Shown here: in pieces, positions 9,303 to 17,980 of the stretch
Layout: every line of letters starts with the position of its first letter
Position numbering within the stretch: the stretch's first letter is position 1
Assembly (NCBI RefSeq): GCF_017357245.1
Contig: NZ_CP071612.1
Span: forward strand, 1,863,001 to 1,927,000
DNA: 64,000 nt
Origin: Rhizobium bangladeshense
GTDB taxonomy: Bacteria; Pseudomonadota; Alphaproteobacteria; Rhizobiales; Rhizobiaceae
Direction: 5' to 3'
The notes under the pieces: model-generated
Database searches by the model: none
Seen by the model: only the letters and a program-made list of their open reading frames with translations
Told to the model about the DNA's origin: nothing
Program-made: the position numbers and the translations under genes

Positions 9303-9372
9303 TTAAAAACAAAAAGCCGCTGACCAGGATGCGCTTGCACGAGGCGCGCGAAATATCCTGATCAGCGGCTTT
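9303..9372 (-). terminator. Intrinsic terminator (attenuator) in the narK leader
   Basis: Minus-strand RNA forms a 17-bp stem with one mismatch (arms at 9356-9372 and 9313-9329, AAAGCCGCTGATCAGGA pairing with TCCTGGTCAGCGGCTTT), followed by TTTTTGTTTTT. It ends about 45 nt before the narK ATG, with no ORF between the promoter and this structure, so it is positioned to stop transcription before the operon unless antiterminated. Confidence 0.85.
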
Positions 9373-9378
9373 GCTGGT

Positions 9379-9420
9379 GGCGCCCGCCGTTGGGCGCCTA
9401 ATCATTGGCCTTTTGGCCTG
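9379..9420 (-). promoter_or_regulatory. ANTAR-type antitermination hairpins (NasT target) in the nas leader
   Basis: Two hairpins in tandem lie just upstream of the terminator. The second, 9379-9398, has a 7-bp stem GGCGCCC/GGGCGCC closing the hexaloop AACGGC, with A at position 1 and G at position 4, the loop signature bound by ANTAR proteins. The first, 9403-9420, is a short CAGGCC/GGCC hairpin whose loop does not match the signature clearly. NasT, an ANTAR protein, is encoded upstream in the same locus. The placement fits NasT-dependent antitermination as known for the nas leaders of Klebsiella (NasR) and Azotobacter (NasT). Confidence 0.72.
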
Positions 9421-9568
9421 TCTATCTCAGAGCACTCCGAATATCGGCTTGCTGAACATTTGATCCACTGCGACTATTTCGCGTCGCAACCAACTCCCGT
9501 GTCTTTTATGAGCGCCTGCGTGTGCCCATTCTGCGCAGATCGCCGTTGATCCGTGCGATATCTAGGAA

Positions 9569-9583
9569 GCAAGCGCCGTGCCA
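9569..9583 (-). promoter_or_regulatory. Sigma-54 promoter of the narK-nirBD-nasA operon
   Basis: Minus strand TGGCACGGCGCTTGC, an exact match to the sigma-54 consensus TGGCACG-N4-TTGC. Transcription would begin near 9557 and give a leader of about 300 nt. Sigma-54 implies activation by NtrC under nitrogen limitation. I did not find a convincing NtrC dyad upstream; the sites would fall inside the nasS 3' end or in 9600-9740. Confidence 0.8.
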
Positions 9584-9739
9584 ACTCCAGATATAATCGG
9601 CAAGGTACTGAACGGAAACAATTTTCAGGCGATTCGCACGCTGCCTGTTTTTCAGGCCTCCGGCAGGTGTGCAAATGTTTTGTGCGTCGCGGTAGGGCGG
9701 ATGCCGAACTTGTTGGCGTTTTGTAAAGCCGGCGCGGCA

Positions 9740-11023
9740 TCAGATTTCGTCGCCGCCGGGAGCAAACGGCAGGGCTCTCCTGACTGCGAAGCCTGCGATA
9801 TAATCCGGCAGCTCTGCGGGATCGAAGACCCTGCCATCCATGAAGCGATCTCCCTCTTCGCTACCCTCGACGCGGATATCGGCGTCGAGGGGCGCGTTAT
9901 TGTCGCCGAGAGCTGCACGGTAGAGATCCGGACGATAGGCAGAGGTCGCTGCCCGCGCCTTGTTGAGGCTGGCTTCTGCCTGCCCCCAGCGGATCATCTG
10001 GCTGTAGATCCACAAGGCGTGGCTCGGTCTCGGATAATTGGCGAAGCCAGAATGGAACTGGAAATAATCGGGAATGACGCGCCGGTTGCTCTTTGCGTCT
10101 AGGCTGAATTCGCCGGCGAGCACACGGCGGATGATGTCGACCGGTGCGGCGATATAGCGGGAGTCGGCAAGCGCGGCCGCCAGCGTGTCGTGATTGTCCG
10201 GCCGGTCGCACCAGCGGGCCGCAGCATCGAGCGCCACGATCAGCCGGGAAACGGTTTCCGGATGGCTTTCCGCCCAGTCCGGCCGCATGCCGATCACCTT
10301 TTCCGGAGCCGAAGGCCAGATATCTTGTTTGGCGGCGACGATACGGCCGAGACCCCGCTCCGAGGCAACCATGTTCCACGGGGCGCCGACGCAGAATCCA
10401 TCGATCGCGCCAGCCGCCAGCGCATCCGACGTCATCGGCGGCGGTACGACGACGAGCTTGACGTCCTTGTCTGGATCGATGCCGCCAGCCGCCAGCCAGT
10501 AACGGAATTCGTAATTGTGGGAAGAGAAGGGATAGGTTACCCCGAAGGTCGGGAGCGGCTCGCTGCGTGCTTTCATCGCCGCTACTGATTTTGCGAGGGC
10601 GCGGGCATTGTCGAGCGCGCTTCCCGTTTCCGGCAGCCCGGCGTCATCCCGCATCCGGTCGAAGAGCCGCATCGACAGCGTGATCGCGTTCCCGCCGCGA
10701 CCCAGCGAGAACGGCGTGATCGTCGGCGAGGGATTGGAACCGAGACCGAGCATGGAGGCGACAGGCATCGGCGACAGCATGTGGGCGATATCGAATTGGC
10801 GGAATGCCAGGCGATCGCGCATATTCGCCCAGGAGACGTCCTTGACGAGGTCGAGCGTCAAGCCTTCCCTCTGGGCAAAGCCGAATTCTGCTGCCGCAAT
10901 CAGCACCGACGCATCGACGAGCGGAATGAAACCGGCCCTGAGTACCTTCGGTCCTTCGTTATTCGCGCGCGCCGGCGAGGGCAGCCCGCCGCCCGATTTG
11001 GCGGTCATCGTCATCATGTTCAC
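9740..11023 (-). CDS. nasS: Nitrate sensor NasS (NrtA/CmpA-like periplasmic-binding fold, cytoplasmic)
   Basis: 427 aa, ABC-transporter-type nitrate-binding fold of the NrtA/CmpA family (VLRAGFIPLVDASVLIAAAE; DGFCVGAPWNMVASERGLGR). There is no signal peptide: the N-terminus MNMMTMTAKSGGG is polar, and no permease or ATPase gene accompanies it. Together with the adjacent nasT this identifies it as NasS, the cytoplasmic sensor that holds NasT inactive until nitrate or nitrite binds. It follows nasT by 34 bp. A plain nitrate-uptake binding protein is unlikely given the missing export signal. Confidence 0.9.
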   Translation of the reverse strand: MNMMTMTAKSGGGLPSPARANNEGPKVLRAGFIPLVDASVLIAAAEFGFAQREGLTLDLVKDVSWANMRDRLAFRQFDIAHMLSPMPVASMLGLGSNPSPTITPFSLGRGGNAITLSMRLFDRMRDDAGLPETGSALDNARALAKSVAAMKARSEPLPTFGVTYPFSSHNYEFRYWLAAGGIDPDKDVKLVVVPPPMTSDALAAGAIDGFCVGAPWNMVASERGLGRIVAAKQDIWPSAPEKVIGMRPDWAESHPETVSRLIVALDAAARWCDRPDNHDTLAAALADSRYIAAPVDIIRRVLAGEFSLDAKSNRRVIPDYFQFHSGFANYPRPSHALWIYSQMIRWGQAEASLNKARAATSAYRPDLYRAALGDNNAPLDADIRVEGSEEGDRFMDGRVFDPAELPDYIAGFAVRRALPFAPGGDEI

Positions 11024-11057
11024 TCCGGTTTCCTCCGGATATTCGCCAAATCGGCCA

Positions 11058-11645
11058 TCACATCAAAAGTCCCGCTGCGGTGACGACGCTCTGAGCGATT
11101 TCCGACATCTTCTTCTTTTCGTTCATTGCCGTCTGACGCAGCAGCGCGAAGGCCTCTTCCTCGGATAGGCCACGCATCTTCATGAGAATGCCCTTTGCAC
11201 GCTCGATGAGCTTGCGTTCCTCAAGCGCCGAGCGGGCGTCGGCAAGTTCCCGCCGTAACCGGCTGAAGGCATTGAAGCGGCTGACGGCCATGTCGAGGAT
11301 CGGTTTGACGCGCTCCTTCTTCAGTCCGTCAACGATATAGGCTGACACGCCGGCATCGACGGCGGCCTCGATGGAGGCGGTATCGGAGCGATCGACGAAC
11401 ATGGCGATCGGGCGGCTGACGGTGCGCGTCAGCTGGAACAGGTGTTCCATCATGTCGCGGTTGGGGTTCTCGATATCGATGATGATCACGTCGGGCATCA
11501 GAGTTTCGATGATTCGGGCGATGCCATTGACCTCATGGACCACGGTGACGCGCGCGTGCCCTGCCTCGCGCAGCCCTTCCTCGATGATGGAGGCGCGTAT
11601 GGCATTTTCGTCGATTACCAGAATTGTCAGATCGCGATGCGTCAT
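11058..11645 (-). CDS. nasT: Antitermination response regulator NasT (ANTAR)
   Basis: 195 aa. The N-terminal receiver-like domain (TILVIDENAI, then VIIIDIENPNRD) is followed by a coiled linker and a C-terminal ANTAR RNA-binding domain (LIERAKGILMKMRGLSEEEA, with the terminal MSEIAQSVV helix). Binds dual-hairpin leader RNA and prevents termination; activity is held in check by NasS. An upstream ATG at 11705 would give 215 aa, but the receiver fold begins at once after the ATG at 11645, which was preferred. First gene of the pair nasT-nasS, transcribed towards its predicted RNA target in front of narK. Confidence 0.93.
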   Translation of the reverse strand: MTHRDLTILVIDENAIRASIIEEGLREAGHARVTVVHEVNGIARIIETLMPDVIIIDIENPNRDMMEHLFQLTRTVSRPIAMFVDRSDTASIEAAVDAGVSAYIVDGLKKERVKPILDMAVSRFNAFSRLRRELADARSALEERKLIERAKGILMKMRGLSEEEAFALLRQTAMNEKKKMSEIAQSVVTAAGLLM

Positions 11646-12052
11646 GCCGATATTTATGACGCGCTGCAGCAATTTTGGCAAGATGTTCGCCTGAAAACTG
11701 TGCAAAAATAGGAGTGCCTAAAGATTAGTCAAATTGCCGCAGTTTCAGGCGCGCAGGAAAACTGATGTCTATCGCTGCGCCCTGGCTGGCCCCGAGCCCG
11801 GCGGCGATGCTACGTGCAAGACCGGGCCTCTTCCTTGCTTAGCCACCGCAAAAATAATGCCGCAGCAGGCCGGAAATCGAAAGAGCATGCCTTCGGTTAT
11901 CATGGTATATGACTTAGTTAAAATCGTGGGCTGGGAATTTTACCATCGACCGATGCGAGCTGGTAATCGCAATTTCGCGTCCGTTTCTGGCGGATGATCC
12001 CATGCCTCGATTTGAGATGAAAAAATTGAACACCAGGCTTGGAGGGCCGACC
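11646..12052. other. Divergent intergenic region between nasT and the peroxiredoxin gene
   Basis: About 400 bp without a supported gene. It must hold the promoters of nasT (minus) and the peroxiredoxin (plus). I see no sigma-54, EcfG or palindromic operator match that I would defend. Short ORFs here have poor coding character. Confidence 0.5.
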
Positions 12053-12712
12053 ATGAGCTTACGTATCAACGATATTGCCCCTGACTTTACCGCCGACACG
12101 ACGCAGGGACCGATCAGCTTCCATGACTGGATCGGCAACGGTTGGGCCGTGCTGTTTTCGCATCCGAAGAATTTTACGCCTGTCTGCACGACCGAACTCG
12201 GCGCCATGGCCGGTCTTGCCGGCGAGTTTGAGAAGCGCGGCGTCAAGATTATCGGCATCTCCGTCGATCCGGTCGAAAGCCATGCCAAGTGGAAAGGTGA
12301 CATCAAGACCGCTACTGGCTTCGATGTCGATTATCCCCTGATCGGAGATAAGGACCTGAAGGTCGCCAAGCTCTACGACATGCTGCCGGCCGGCGCCGGT
12401 GAGACCTCTGAAGGTCGCACACCAGCCGACAACGCGACCGTGCGCTCGGTCTTCATCATCGGTCCCGATAAGAAGATCAAGCTGATCCTGACCTATCCGA
12501 TGACGACGGGCCGCAATTTCAACGAGATCCTGCGCGCCATCGACTCCATTCAACTGACGGCCAAGCACCAGGTGGCGACGCCTGCAAACTGGAATCAAGG
12601 CGAAGATGTCATCATCACCGCTGCCGTTTCCAACGAAGACGCAATCACGCGTTTTGGCTCCTTCGATACGGTTCTGCCCTATCTCAGGAAGACGAAGCAG
12701 CCGTCAGCCTGA
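12053..12712 (+). CDS. 1-Cys peroxiredoxin (Prx6 type)
   Basis: 219 aa thiol peroxidase reducing hydrogen peroxide and organic peroxides. The active-site motif FTPVCTTE places the peroxidatic Cys at residue 45, with the catalytic Thr three residues before it and an Arg in NATVRSVF. No other Cys occurs in the protein, so it is a true 1-Cys enzyme needing an external thiol. The long C-terminal extension with YPMTTGRNF is typical of Prx6. The start at 12053 has GGAGG 8 nt upstream; an ATG at 12002 would add 17 residues without family support. Single-gene unit with its own terminator. Confidence 0.94.
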   Translation: MSLRINDIAPDFTADTTQGPISFHDWIGNGWAVLFSHPKNFTPVCTTELGAMAGLAGEFEKRGVKIIGISVDPVESHAKWKGDIKTATGFDVDYPLIGDKDLKVAKLYDMLPAGAGETSEGRTPADNATVRSVFIIGPDKKIKLILTYPMTTGRNFNEILRAIDSIQLTAKHQVATPANWNQGEDVIITAAVSNEDAITRFGSFDTVLPYLRKTKQPSA

Positions 12713-12733
12713 TCCAGCTTTCAAGCTCTTCCG

Positions 12734-12765
12734 AGCCGTCGCGGCCAATGGCCCGGCGGCTTTTT
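12734..12765 (+). terminator. Intrinsic terminator after the peroxiredoxin gene
   Basis: GCCGTCGCGGCC, loop AAT, then GGCCCGGCGGC form an imperfect GC-rich stem followed by TTTTT, about 20 nt after the stop codon. Confidence 0.75.
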
Positions 12766-12859
12766 CATGCGCCATTCCAGAAATGTGGGAAGCTTCGCGC
12801 CATAATTGATGCTATCTAGAATTCACGTCGCGATGGAAGTTGGAACCCGCCGAGATCAG

Positions 12860-13816
12860 ATGATAGTGCGAAAGTGTCAGTTCGGCGTTAGGAGGAGATC
12901 GGCGAACGCCCTGCTTTCGGTCTGTTTTCTGCTCGCCGTCCTGGAAGCGGCAAAAGCCCAGCCGGAAGAGAGCGCTGCCGAGTCGGCCTGTCTCTATTCC
13001 GGGCTCAGTGCGTCGGGAACGGGCGAAACGCTCTGCATTCGCAAAGAGAGTTTCAATCGTGACCTCTGCCTTGCGATCGGACATTTCGCCGAGGCCAATC
13101 GGTTGCCGCCGGCTTATTTCGCCCGTCTCATCTGGCGGGAGAGCACCTTTCGCCCCGACGCAGTCAGCATCAAGGGTGCGCAGGGGATTGCACAGTTCAT
13201 GCCGGGAACGGCGAAACTTCGCGGTCTCGAAGACAGCTATCAGGCGCTGGAAGCATTGAGGAAATCGGCGCAATATCTCGACGAACTGCGCAATCGTTTC
13301 GGCAATCTCGGCCTCGCCGCCGCCGCCTATAATGCCGGCGAAAACGGCCTGGCGACTTACCTTACGTCAGGCAGGTTACCATCCGAGACGCGCAGTTACG
13401 TGATGGCGATCACCGCGCACACGGTCGAGGAGTGGAAAGACAATCCGCCCGAGGACGCGGCTGTCCCGCTTGAAAAGGACAAGCCCTTCCTCGACGGCTG
13501 CGTGGCGCTTGCAGATAGCCGAAGACTGAAGGAGACGCCTTGGCGTCAGGAGGGCGTCTGGGCGCCCTGGGGCGTTCAGCTGGCGGCGAATGGCGATGTC
13601 GCAGTGGCCCGGCGCATGTTTCGCGATGCCGTGCAGGATCTGCCTGCGCCATTGAATGCGGAGCAGCCGCTGATCTTGCGGCAGCGCGATCGCAGCTTCG
13701 GGTTTCGCCCGCGTTATGCCGCCCGCATCGCCCGGCAAACCCGCATAGAGGCCAACGACGTCTGTAACCAGATCCGCAAGCATGGCGGCACTTGCCTCGT
13801 TTTCAAAAACCAGTAA
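12860..13816 (+). CDS. Secreted lytic transglycosylase (SLT domain)
   Basis: 318 aa with an N-terminal signal peptide (NALLSVCFLLAVLEAAKAQ). The SLT domain begins near residue 80: the catalytic Glu is in IWRESTF (about residue 94), followed by KGAQGIAQFMPGTA and the downstream motif AAAYNAGENGL. Cleaves the MurNAc-GlcNAc bond in peptidoglycan, forming 1,6-anhydro ends. Alternative in-frame ATGs at 12806 and 12833 exist; 12860 gives the most compact signal peptide. The C-terminal 120 residues, with two Cys, match no domain I recognise. Single gene; no secretion system lies nearby, so general wall turnover is likely. Confidence 0.88.
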   Translation: MIVRKCQFGVRRRSANALLSVCFLLAVLEAAKAQPEESAAESACLYSGLSASGTGETLCIRKESFNRDLCLAIGHFAEANRLPPAYFARLIWRESTFRPDAVSIKGAQGIAQFMPGTAKLRGLEDSYQALEALRKSAQYLDELRNRFGNLGLAAAAYNAGENGLATYLTSGRLPSETRSYVMAITAHTVEEWKDNPPEDAAVPLEKDKPFLDGCVALADSRRLKETPWRQEGVWAPWGVQLAANGDVAVARRMFRDAVQDLPAPLNAEQPLILRQRDRSFGFRPRYAARIARQTRIEANDVCNQIRKHGGTCLVFKNQ

Positions 13817-13908
13817 TGGGCTTGCCCCCCGCGGCGAAAAGTCTGCTTGCAGGATCGCCCGACGCCGCAGCATAGTCGTGGCGGATCATGTCATCGGGAG
13901 GGGAGACA

Positions 13909-14862
13909 ATGCGCGTTTTGGTCATTGGAGCAACGGGCCATATCGGAACCTACCTCGTTCCTCGTCTGGTGGAGGCGGGTCACGACGTCGTGACGATCAG
14001 CCGCGGTGCTGCAACGCCTTATACGGCAAACCGCGCCTGGGCCTTCGTGGATCAGCGACAGATGGACCGGGTAGAGATGGAACGGAAGGGTGATTTCGGT
14101 CCGGCCGTGCGGGCTTTGAATGCCGATATCGTCATCGACATGATCTGCTTCACGCTGGAAAGCGCCGAGCAGTTGGTGACGGCCCTATCAGGGCATGTCG
14201 GCCATTTCCTCCATACCGGAACGATCTGGACACATGGATACCCGGTGGCTGTGCCAACGCGGGAGGAGGCGCCGAAGTCTCCCTTCGGAGACTATGGGAT
14301 CCAAAAGGCTGCGATCGAAGCCTATCTGCTGCAGCAGGCAAAGCTCCGGGGGTTTCCAGCGACCATCATCCATCCCGGCCACATTGTCGGCGAGGGATGG
14401 GCGCCGCTCAATCCGGCCGGCAATTTTAACCTGAACGTCTTTTCGACCCTTGCCCGCGGAGAGGCACTTGCGCTGCCCAATTTCGGCCTGGAGACCGTCC
14501 ACCACGTCCATGCAGACGACGTGGCGGCGATGTTTATGGATGCGATCTCCAATTGGAATGCAGCCACAGGTGAAAGCTTCCATGCGGTATCGGAGCAGGC
14601 GCTGACACTTCGCGGTTACGCCGAATCCATGTCGCTATGGTTCGGGAGGGACCCGAAGCTCACCTTCGCGCCGTTCGATGTCTGGGCGGAAGGCCAGACG
14701 GACGAGGACGCGAAGGCGACATGGGAGCATATTGCCCGCAGCCCCAACTGCTCGATCGCCAAAGCCCGGCGTCTGTTGGGCTACAGCCCGAGATATACGT
14801 CCCTGCAGGCCGTGCAGGAATCGGTCGGCTGGCTTGTCGGGCAGGGGCGGATAAAGACCTGA
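13909..14862 (+). CDS. NAD-dependent epimerase/dehydratase family protein
   Basis: 317 aa extended short-chain dehydrogenase fold. The N-terminal Rossmann motif is RVLVIGATGHIGTYL; the family usually has GxxGxxG, here GATGHIG. A catalytic Tyr/Lys pair is plausible at DYGIQKAAIEAYL. Substrate not identifiable; the pattern resembles atypical nucleotide-sugar epimerases and isoflavone-reductase-like proteins. The start at 13909 is set by GGGAGGGGAGACA; an ATG at 13888 would add seven residues. It converges on the glycerate kinase gene. Confidence 0.8.
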   Translation: MRVLVIGATGHIGTYLVPRLVEAGHDVVTISRGAATPYTANRAWAFVDQRQMDRVEMERKGDFGPAVRALNADIVIDMICFTLESAEQLVTALSGHVGHFLHTGTIWTHGYPVAVPTREEAPKSPFGDYGIQKAAIEAYLLQQAKLRGFPATIIHPGHIVGEGWAPLNPAGNFNLNVFSTLARGEALALPNFGLETVHHVHADDVAAMFMDAISNWNAATGESFHAVSEQALTLRGYAESMSLWFGRDPKLTFAPFDVWAEGQTDEDAKATWEHIARSPNCSIAKARRLLGYSPRYTSLQAVQESVGWLVGQGRIKT

Positions 14863-14887
14863 TCGCTGGGTAGTCGTTCGTGCCGCC

Positions 14888-16150
14888 CTAACGGATGAAG
14901 ATCGCCCTGAAATCATTGACGTTGGTTCCGGTTGGGCCGGTCTCGAAGAGATCGCCGACAGCCTCGAACGCAGAATAGCTGTTATTGCCGTCGAGCAACC
15001 GGCGCGGATCGAGCCCGGCTGCCCGCAGGCGCTTGACCGTAGCGCCATCCGCAAAAGCGCCGGCATTGGCCTCCGAGCCGTCGATCCCATCCGTGTCGGC
15101 AGCCAGGACATCAATGCCGTCCTGTCCGTCGATTGCCAGCGCCATCGCAAGGGCGAATTCGCCATTGCGCCCGCCCTTGCCTCCCTTGGCCCTCAGCGTC
15201 ACTGTCGTCTCGCCGCCGGATAGAATGACGACCGGCTTTGGAAATGGCCTGTTTCGCCCCACGACCTCGCGGGCGATGGCCGCATGCACCAGCGCCACGT
15301 CACGCGATTCACCTTCGACGGCATCTGACAGGATTGCCGGAGTGATCCCTTGCGTCTTCGCCTCGGCGGCGGCCGCCGCCAGCGAGACGCCGGCAGAGGC
15401 GATGATGTGATGCTCGTGCCTCAAGAATACCGGATCGTCCGGCCGCGGGGCATCAGCATTCGGCGAGTTCAGATGGTCGAGTGCGGTCTGCGGCAGCTGC
15501 AATCCGTACTGTTTGATAATCTCGAGCGCCTCGTGCCGTGTCGAACCGTCAGGAACCGTCGGTCCGGATGCTACATGGGCCGGGTTGTCGCCGGGAATGT
15601 CGGAAACAATAAGGCTGACGACTCTGGCTTTCGTCGCTGCCGCCAGCCTCCCGCCCTTGATGGTGGAGAGATGTTTGCGCACGACATTCATGGCAGAGAT
15701 CGGCGCGCCCGAAGCAAGCAGCATTTCGTTGAGCGCGATCTCGTCTTCGAGGGTCAGTCCCTCCGGCGGAGCTGGCAGCAGCGCCGAACCGCCGCCGCAG
15801 ATCAGCGCGATCACCAAATCGTCTTCCGACAGCTGGTTTACGGTTTCAATCAACCGCCTGGCCGCAGCGAGCCCTTTAGCGTCGGGTACCGGATGGGCTG
15901 CTTCGACGATTTCGATAAAGCGCGTTTCGCAGCCATAGCCGTATCGGGTCACCACCAGTCCCTCGAGCGGTTCGTCCCAGGCGCGTTCGAGCGCCTGCGC
16001 CATCTGCGCCGCACCTTTGCCGGCGCCGACAACCACGGTTCTTCCCTTCGGTTTTTCCGGCAGGTGCGACTTGATGCCGGTCAGCGGATCGGCGGCACGA
16101 ACCGCCGCGTCGAACAGGCTTTTCAGGAAATCACGGGGGGCGGTTATCAT
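14888..16150 (-). CDS. ttuD: Glycerate 2-kinase (MOFRL family), formerly called hydroxypyruvate reductase TtuD
   Basis: 420 aa. The N-terminal domain has VVVGAGKGAAQMAQALE and LICGGGSALLPAPPEG; the MOFRL domain near the C-terminus has GGRNGEFALAMALAI and the Asp/Gly-rich DTDGIDGSEANAGAF. The family phosphorylates D-glycerate to 2-phosphoglycerate, joining tartrate, glyoxylate or serine-cycle carbon to glycolysis. The reading frame is open another 59 codons upstream, but MITAPRDFLKSLF is the conserved start. No accompanying tartrate or hydroxypyruvate isomerase genes are present. Confidence 0.9.
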   Translation of the reverse strand: MITAPRDFLKSLFDAAVRAADPLTGIKSHLPEKPKGRTVVVGAGKGAAQMAQALERAWDEPLEGLVVTRYGYGCETRFIEIVEAAHPVPDAKGLAAARRLIETVNQLSEDDLVIALICGGGSALLPAPPEGLTLEDEIALNEMLLASGAPISAMNVVRKHLSTIKGGRLAAATKARVVSLIVSDIPGDNPAHVASGPTVPDGSTRHEALEIIKQYGLQLPQTALDHLNSPNADAPRPDDPVFLRHEHHIIASAGVSLAAAAAEAKTQGITPAILSDAVEGESRDVALVHAAIAREVVGRNRPFPKPVVILSGGETTVTLRAKGGKGGRNGEFALAMALAIDGQDGIDVLAADTDGIDGSEANAGAFADGATVKRLRAAGLDPRRLLDGNNSYSAFEAVGDLFETGPTGTNVNDFRAIFIR

Positions 16151-16343
16151 CGTTGGTCTCTGCTGCCTTGGGTGTCGGTCATGATGGGGACTGTCGACGC
16201 ATCGGCGTGGCGGCGTCAAGGCCGAAGATGGGGCGACTTGGCGGCTCTGACGCAGACTCTCGCAATTGAAAGAGCCGAACGAATAGAAAGCATTAACCAT
16301 CCTCCCGTAGACAACACATAGGATCAAAGGAAACCTGTGTTCG

Positions 16344-16643
16344 ATGGCTACTGAAACGACCCGCCGCCCCGCCGCCTCTCATGAAGGCAAGATTATTGCC
16401 TTTCCCTCCGCATCCGGAATTGCCAATGTCGAGCGTTGCGCCCGAGAACTCGGGCGGCGGCATGGCGCGGACGCGATCGAATTCTGGAAAGCCGAGTGCC
16501 GCAGGCTTGCCGATCAGCTTTTAGCCGCGGGGATGCCGGAGAGTGATGTCGGTCAGCGTGTGATGGAGTTTCAACAAGATGTCCAGATCGAACTGGTGCT
16601 CAGCCATCAGAATCAGGCCATTGCCAGATCTCAGAAACGCTGA
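16344..16643 (+). CDS. Small conserved rhizobial protein, DUF6074-like
   Basis: 99 aa, cytoplasmic, no membrane segment. The core KIIAFPSASGIANVE, then a helical region rich in Arg, Ala and Glu (WKAECRRLADQLLAAGMPES) resembles DUF6074 proteins, which are common and often multicopy in Rhizobiales. Function unknown. The ATG at 16344 is the first in the frame. Transcribed away from the glycerate kinase gene. Confidence 0.72.
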   Translation: MATETTRRPAASHEGKIIAFPSASGIANVERCARELGRRHGADAIEFWKAECRRLADQLLAAGMPESDVGQRVMEFQQDVQIELVLSHQNQAIARSQKR

Positions 16644-16700
16644 TGCATATCACCCGCAAGAAAGCGGAGGAGAGATCTGCCGCGCAGGCGACATCCGCCG

Positions 16701-16800
16701 AGAGCATGTCTCGCAAAAGGCGGGCAGAGGTTTGGCGGGACACGCTGAAAACAAAAACCTAAAGCGTGATCAGTGAATCTGAGAGGATCGCGACACGTTT
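16701..16800 (+). repeat. Dispersed palindromic intergenic repeat, copy A
   Basis: About 100 bp starting AGAGCATGTCTCGCAAAAGG and containing AAACCTAAAGCG, then GAATCTGA. It aligns with copy B at 31636-31740 in the same orientation. Copy B keeps clean inverted arms; this copy is more degraded (ACACGC in place of ACGACATGC). It resembles rhizobial intergenic mosaic/palindromic repeats. Confidence 0.7.
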
Positions 16801-17011
16801 GAGACGCATTCGCTTTTACGCTCGCATCTCCAAAGTTTGGTCTAGATGTTGCTAACGCATGTCTTCAACGGCGTTGATAGCTTTCTTCTTCGCCGCGATC
16901 CAATGGTTTCCCGCCTCGCTAGATCAGATCGTTCGTCCAGCTTGGCATGTAGCGCCTTCCTGTCTTGTGGATGGCCGATAAACCACCCTGGGACGACGGC
17001 GTATTCAACCA

Positions 17012-17039
17012 AAGGGGCGCAGCATTCGCTTGCGCCCCG
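17012..17039 (-). terminator. Intrinsic terminator after the 17051-17971 gene
   Basis: GGGGCGCA and TGCGCCCC (arms 17014-17021 and 17031-17038) form a perfect 8-bp stem; on the minus strand it is followed by TTTGG. The stop codon is only 12 nt upstream. The T-tract is short. The rest of 16801-17010 holds nothing I can support. Confidence 0.55.
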
Positions 17040-17050
17040 TTCATTCATCG

Positions 17051-17971
17051 TCAGACCCGGGACGTGACGACGAGATCTTCCTCTTCGTCGCGTTGCGATC
17101 CTCCGAGAGCCGCGGCCGCAGCAGCGATGAAGGCGCCGACCAAAAGCGACAAGGATCCGAGCAATGCCGTGGTCGAGGCGGTTTTGCGTGCCTCGTCAGC
17201 AGCTTTCTGGGTAGCGACCTTGGCGTCGTCGATACGCTTCAGCACCGTATCGACACGGGTGCGGGCATCGGCTTCGGAAAGACCGGTCCGCGCAGAGACG
17301 ATGGTGGCAAGATAGGCCTTGTCCTCATCTGGAATTTGCCCTTCCGCAGCGCCATTGAGGAGGATGCGGGAGACTTCCGATGTGGCCGCAGCATCGTTGG
17401 ATGTCGCTGCCGCACGCGCCTGGTCGGGACGCAGCAAGGCGTCGGTAAAATAGGCGGTGGAAAGATCCAGCGGCGAGGTTGGCGACGATGCCGCTGCCGT
17501 ACCGGCAGCGACGGCAGTTGAACCCACGGCTTGCGCGGCCGATCCCACTGCCTGTGCACCGGCACCGGCGAGCGATGTCAGCGACGATGCAAGGAATCCG
17601 GCGACGAAGATTGTCGCCAGAGCCCAGCTTATGAAACCATGCGCGGTGTCGCGGAAGAAAACCTCATCGGTGTGGACAGCCGCCCATTTTGTGCGCAGGC
17701 GGCCGGTTACATAGCCTCCGAGCGCGGAGGAAAGCCATTGCACGAGAACGAGCCAGATCGCCGCTGTGATGCCGAGCGTGCCGAGCGAACTGCTTTGACC
17801 TGACCAGGGCGACACCATGGTCAGCCCAAGCCCGGATCCTAGAAGCAGAAGGATGAGGGTCACTCCGATGGCGGCGGCTGCGCCACCGAAGATGGGTCCC
17901 CATGTCATAGCGGATTTGGAGGATTCGACCGGAGTGGCAACCTCTCCGGGACCTGTGACTGAGACCGACAT
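17051..17971 (-). CDS. Multi-pass membrane protein (annotated as PhnA-like in rhizobia)
   Basis: 306 aa. Membrane segments: GPIFGGAAAAIGVTLILLLL, LGTLGITAAIWLVLVQWLSS, a third near FISWALATIFVAGFLASSLT, and a C-terminal LLGSLSLLVGAFIAAAAAAL. A soluble middle part of about 120 residues (DEDKAYLATIVSARTGLSE, then an Ala/Lys-rich coiled coil) separates the third and fourth. The C-terminus is charged (GGSQRDEEEDLVV). Similar rhizobial proteins carry the name PhnA-like, which says nothing about function. It follows the 25-aa membrane protein gene by 9 bp; both sit behind an EcfG-type promoter, so an envelope role in stress is plausible. Confidence 0.72.
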   Translation of the reverse strand: MSVSVTGPGEVATPVESSKSAMTWGPIFGGAAAAIGVTLILLLLGSGLGLTMVSPWSGQSSSLGTLGITAAIWLVLVQWLSSALGGYVTGRLRTKWAAVHTDEVFFRDTAHGFISWALATIFVAGFLASSLTSLAGAGAQAVGSAAQAVGSTAVAAGTAAASSPTSPLDLSTAYFTDALLRPDQARAAATSNDAAATSEVSRILLNGAAEGQIPDEDKAYLATIVSARTGLSEADARTRVDTVLKRIDDAKVATQKAADEARKTASTTALLGSLSLLVGAFIAAAAAALGGSQRDEEEDLVVTSRV

Positions 17972-17980
17972 GATCCGTTC

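Noticed and set aside
9474-9740. Minus-strand ORF between nasS and narK
   Set aside because: The region contains a sigma-54 promoter and a leader; the translation looks random.
9600-9740. NtrC binding sites upstream of the sigma-54 promoter
   Set aside because: GCAC and GTGC half sites occur but with the wrong spacing and orientation for the NtrC dyad.
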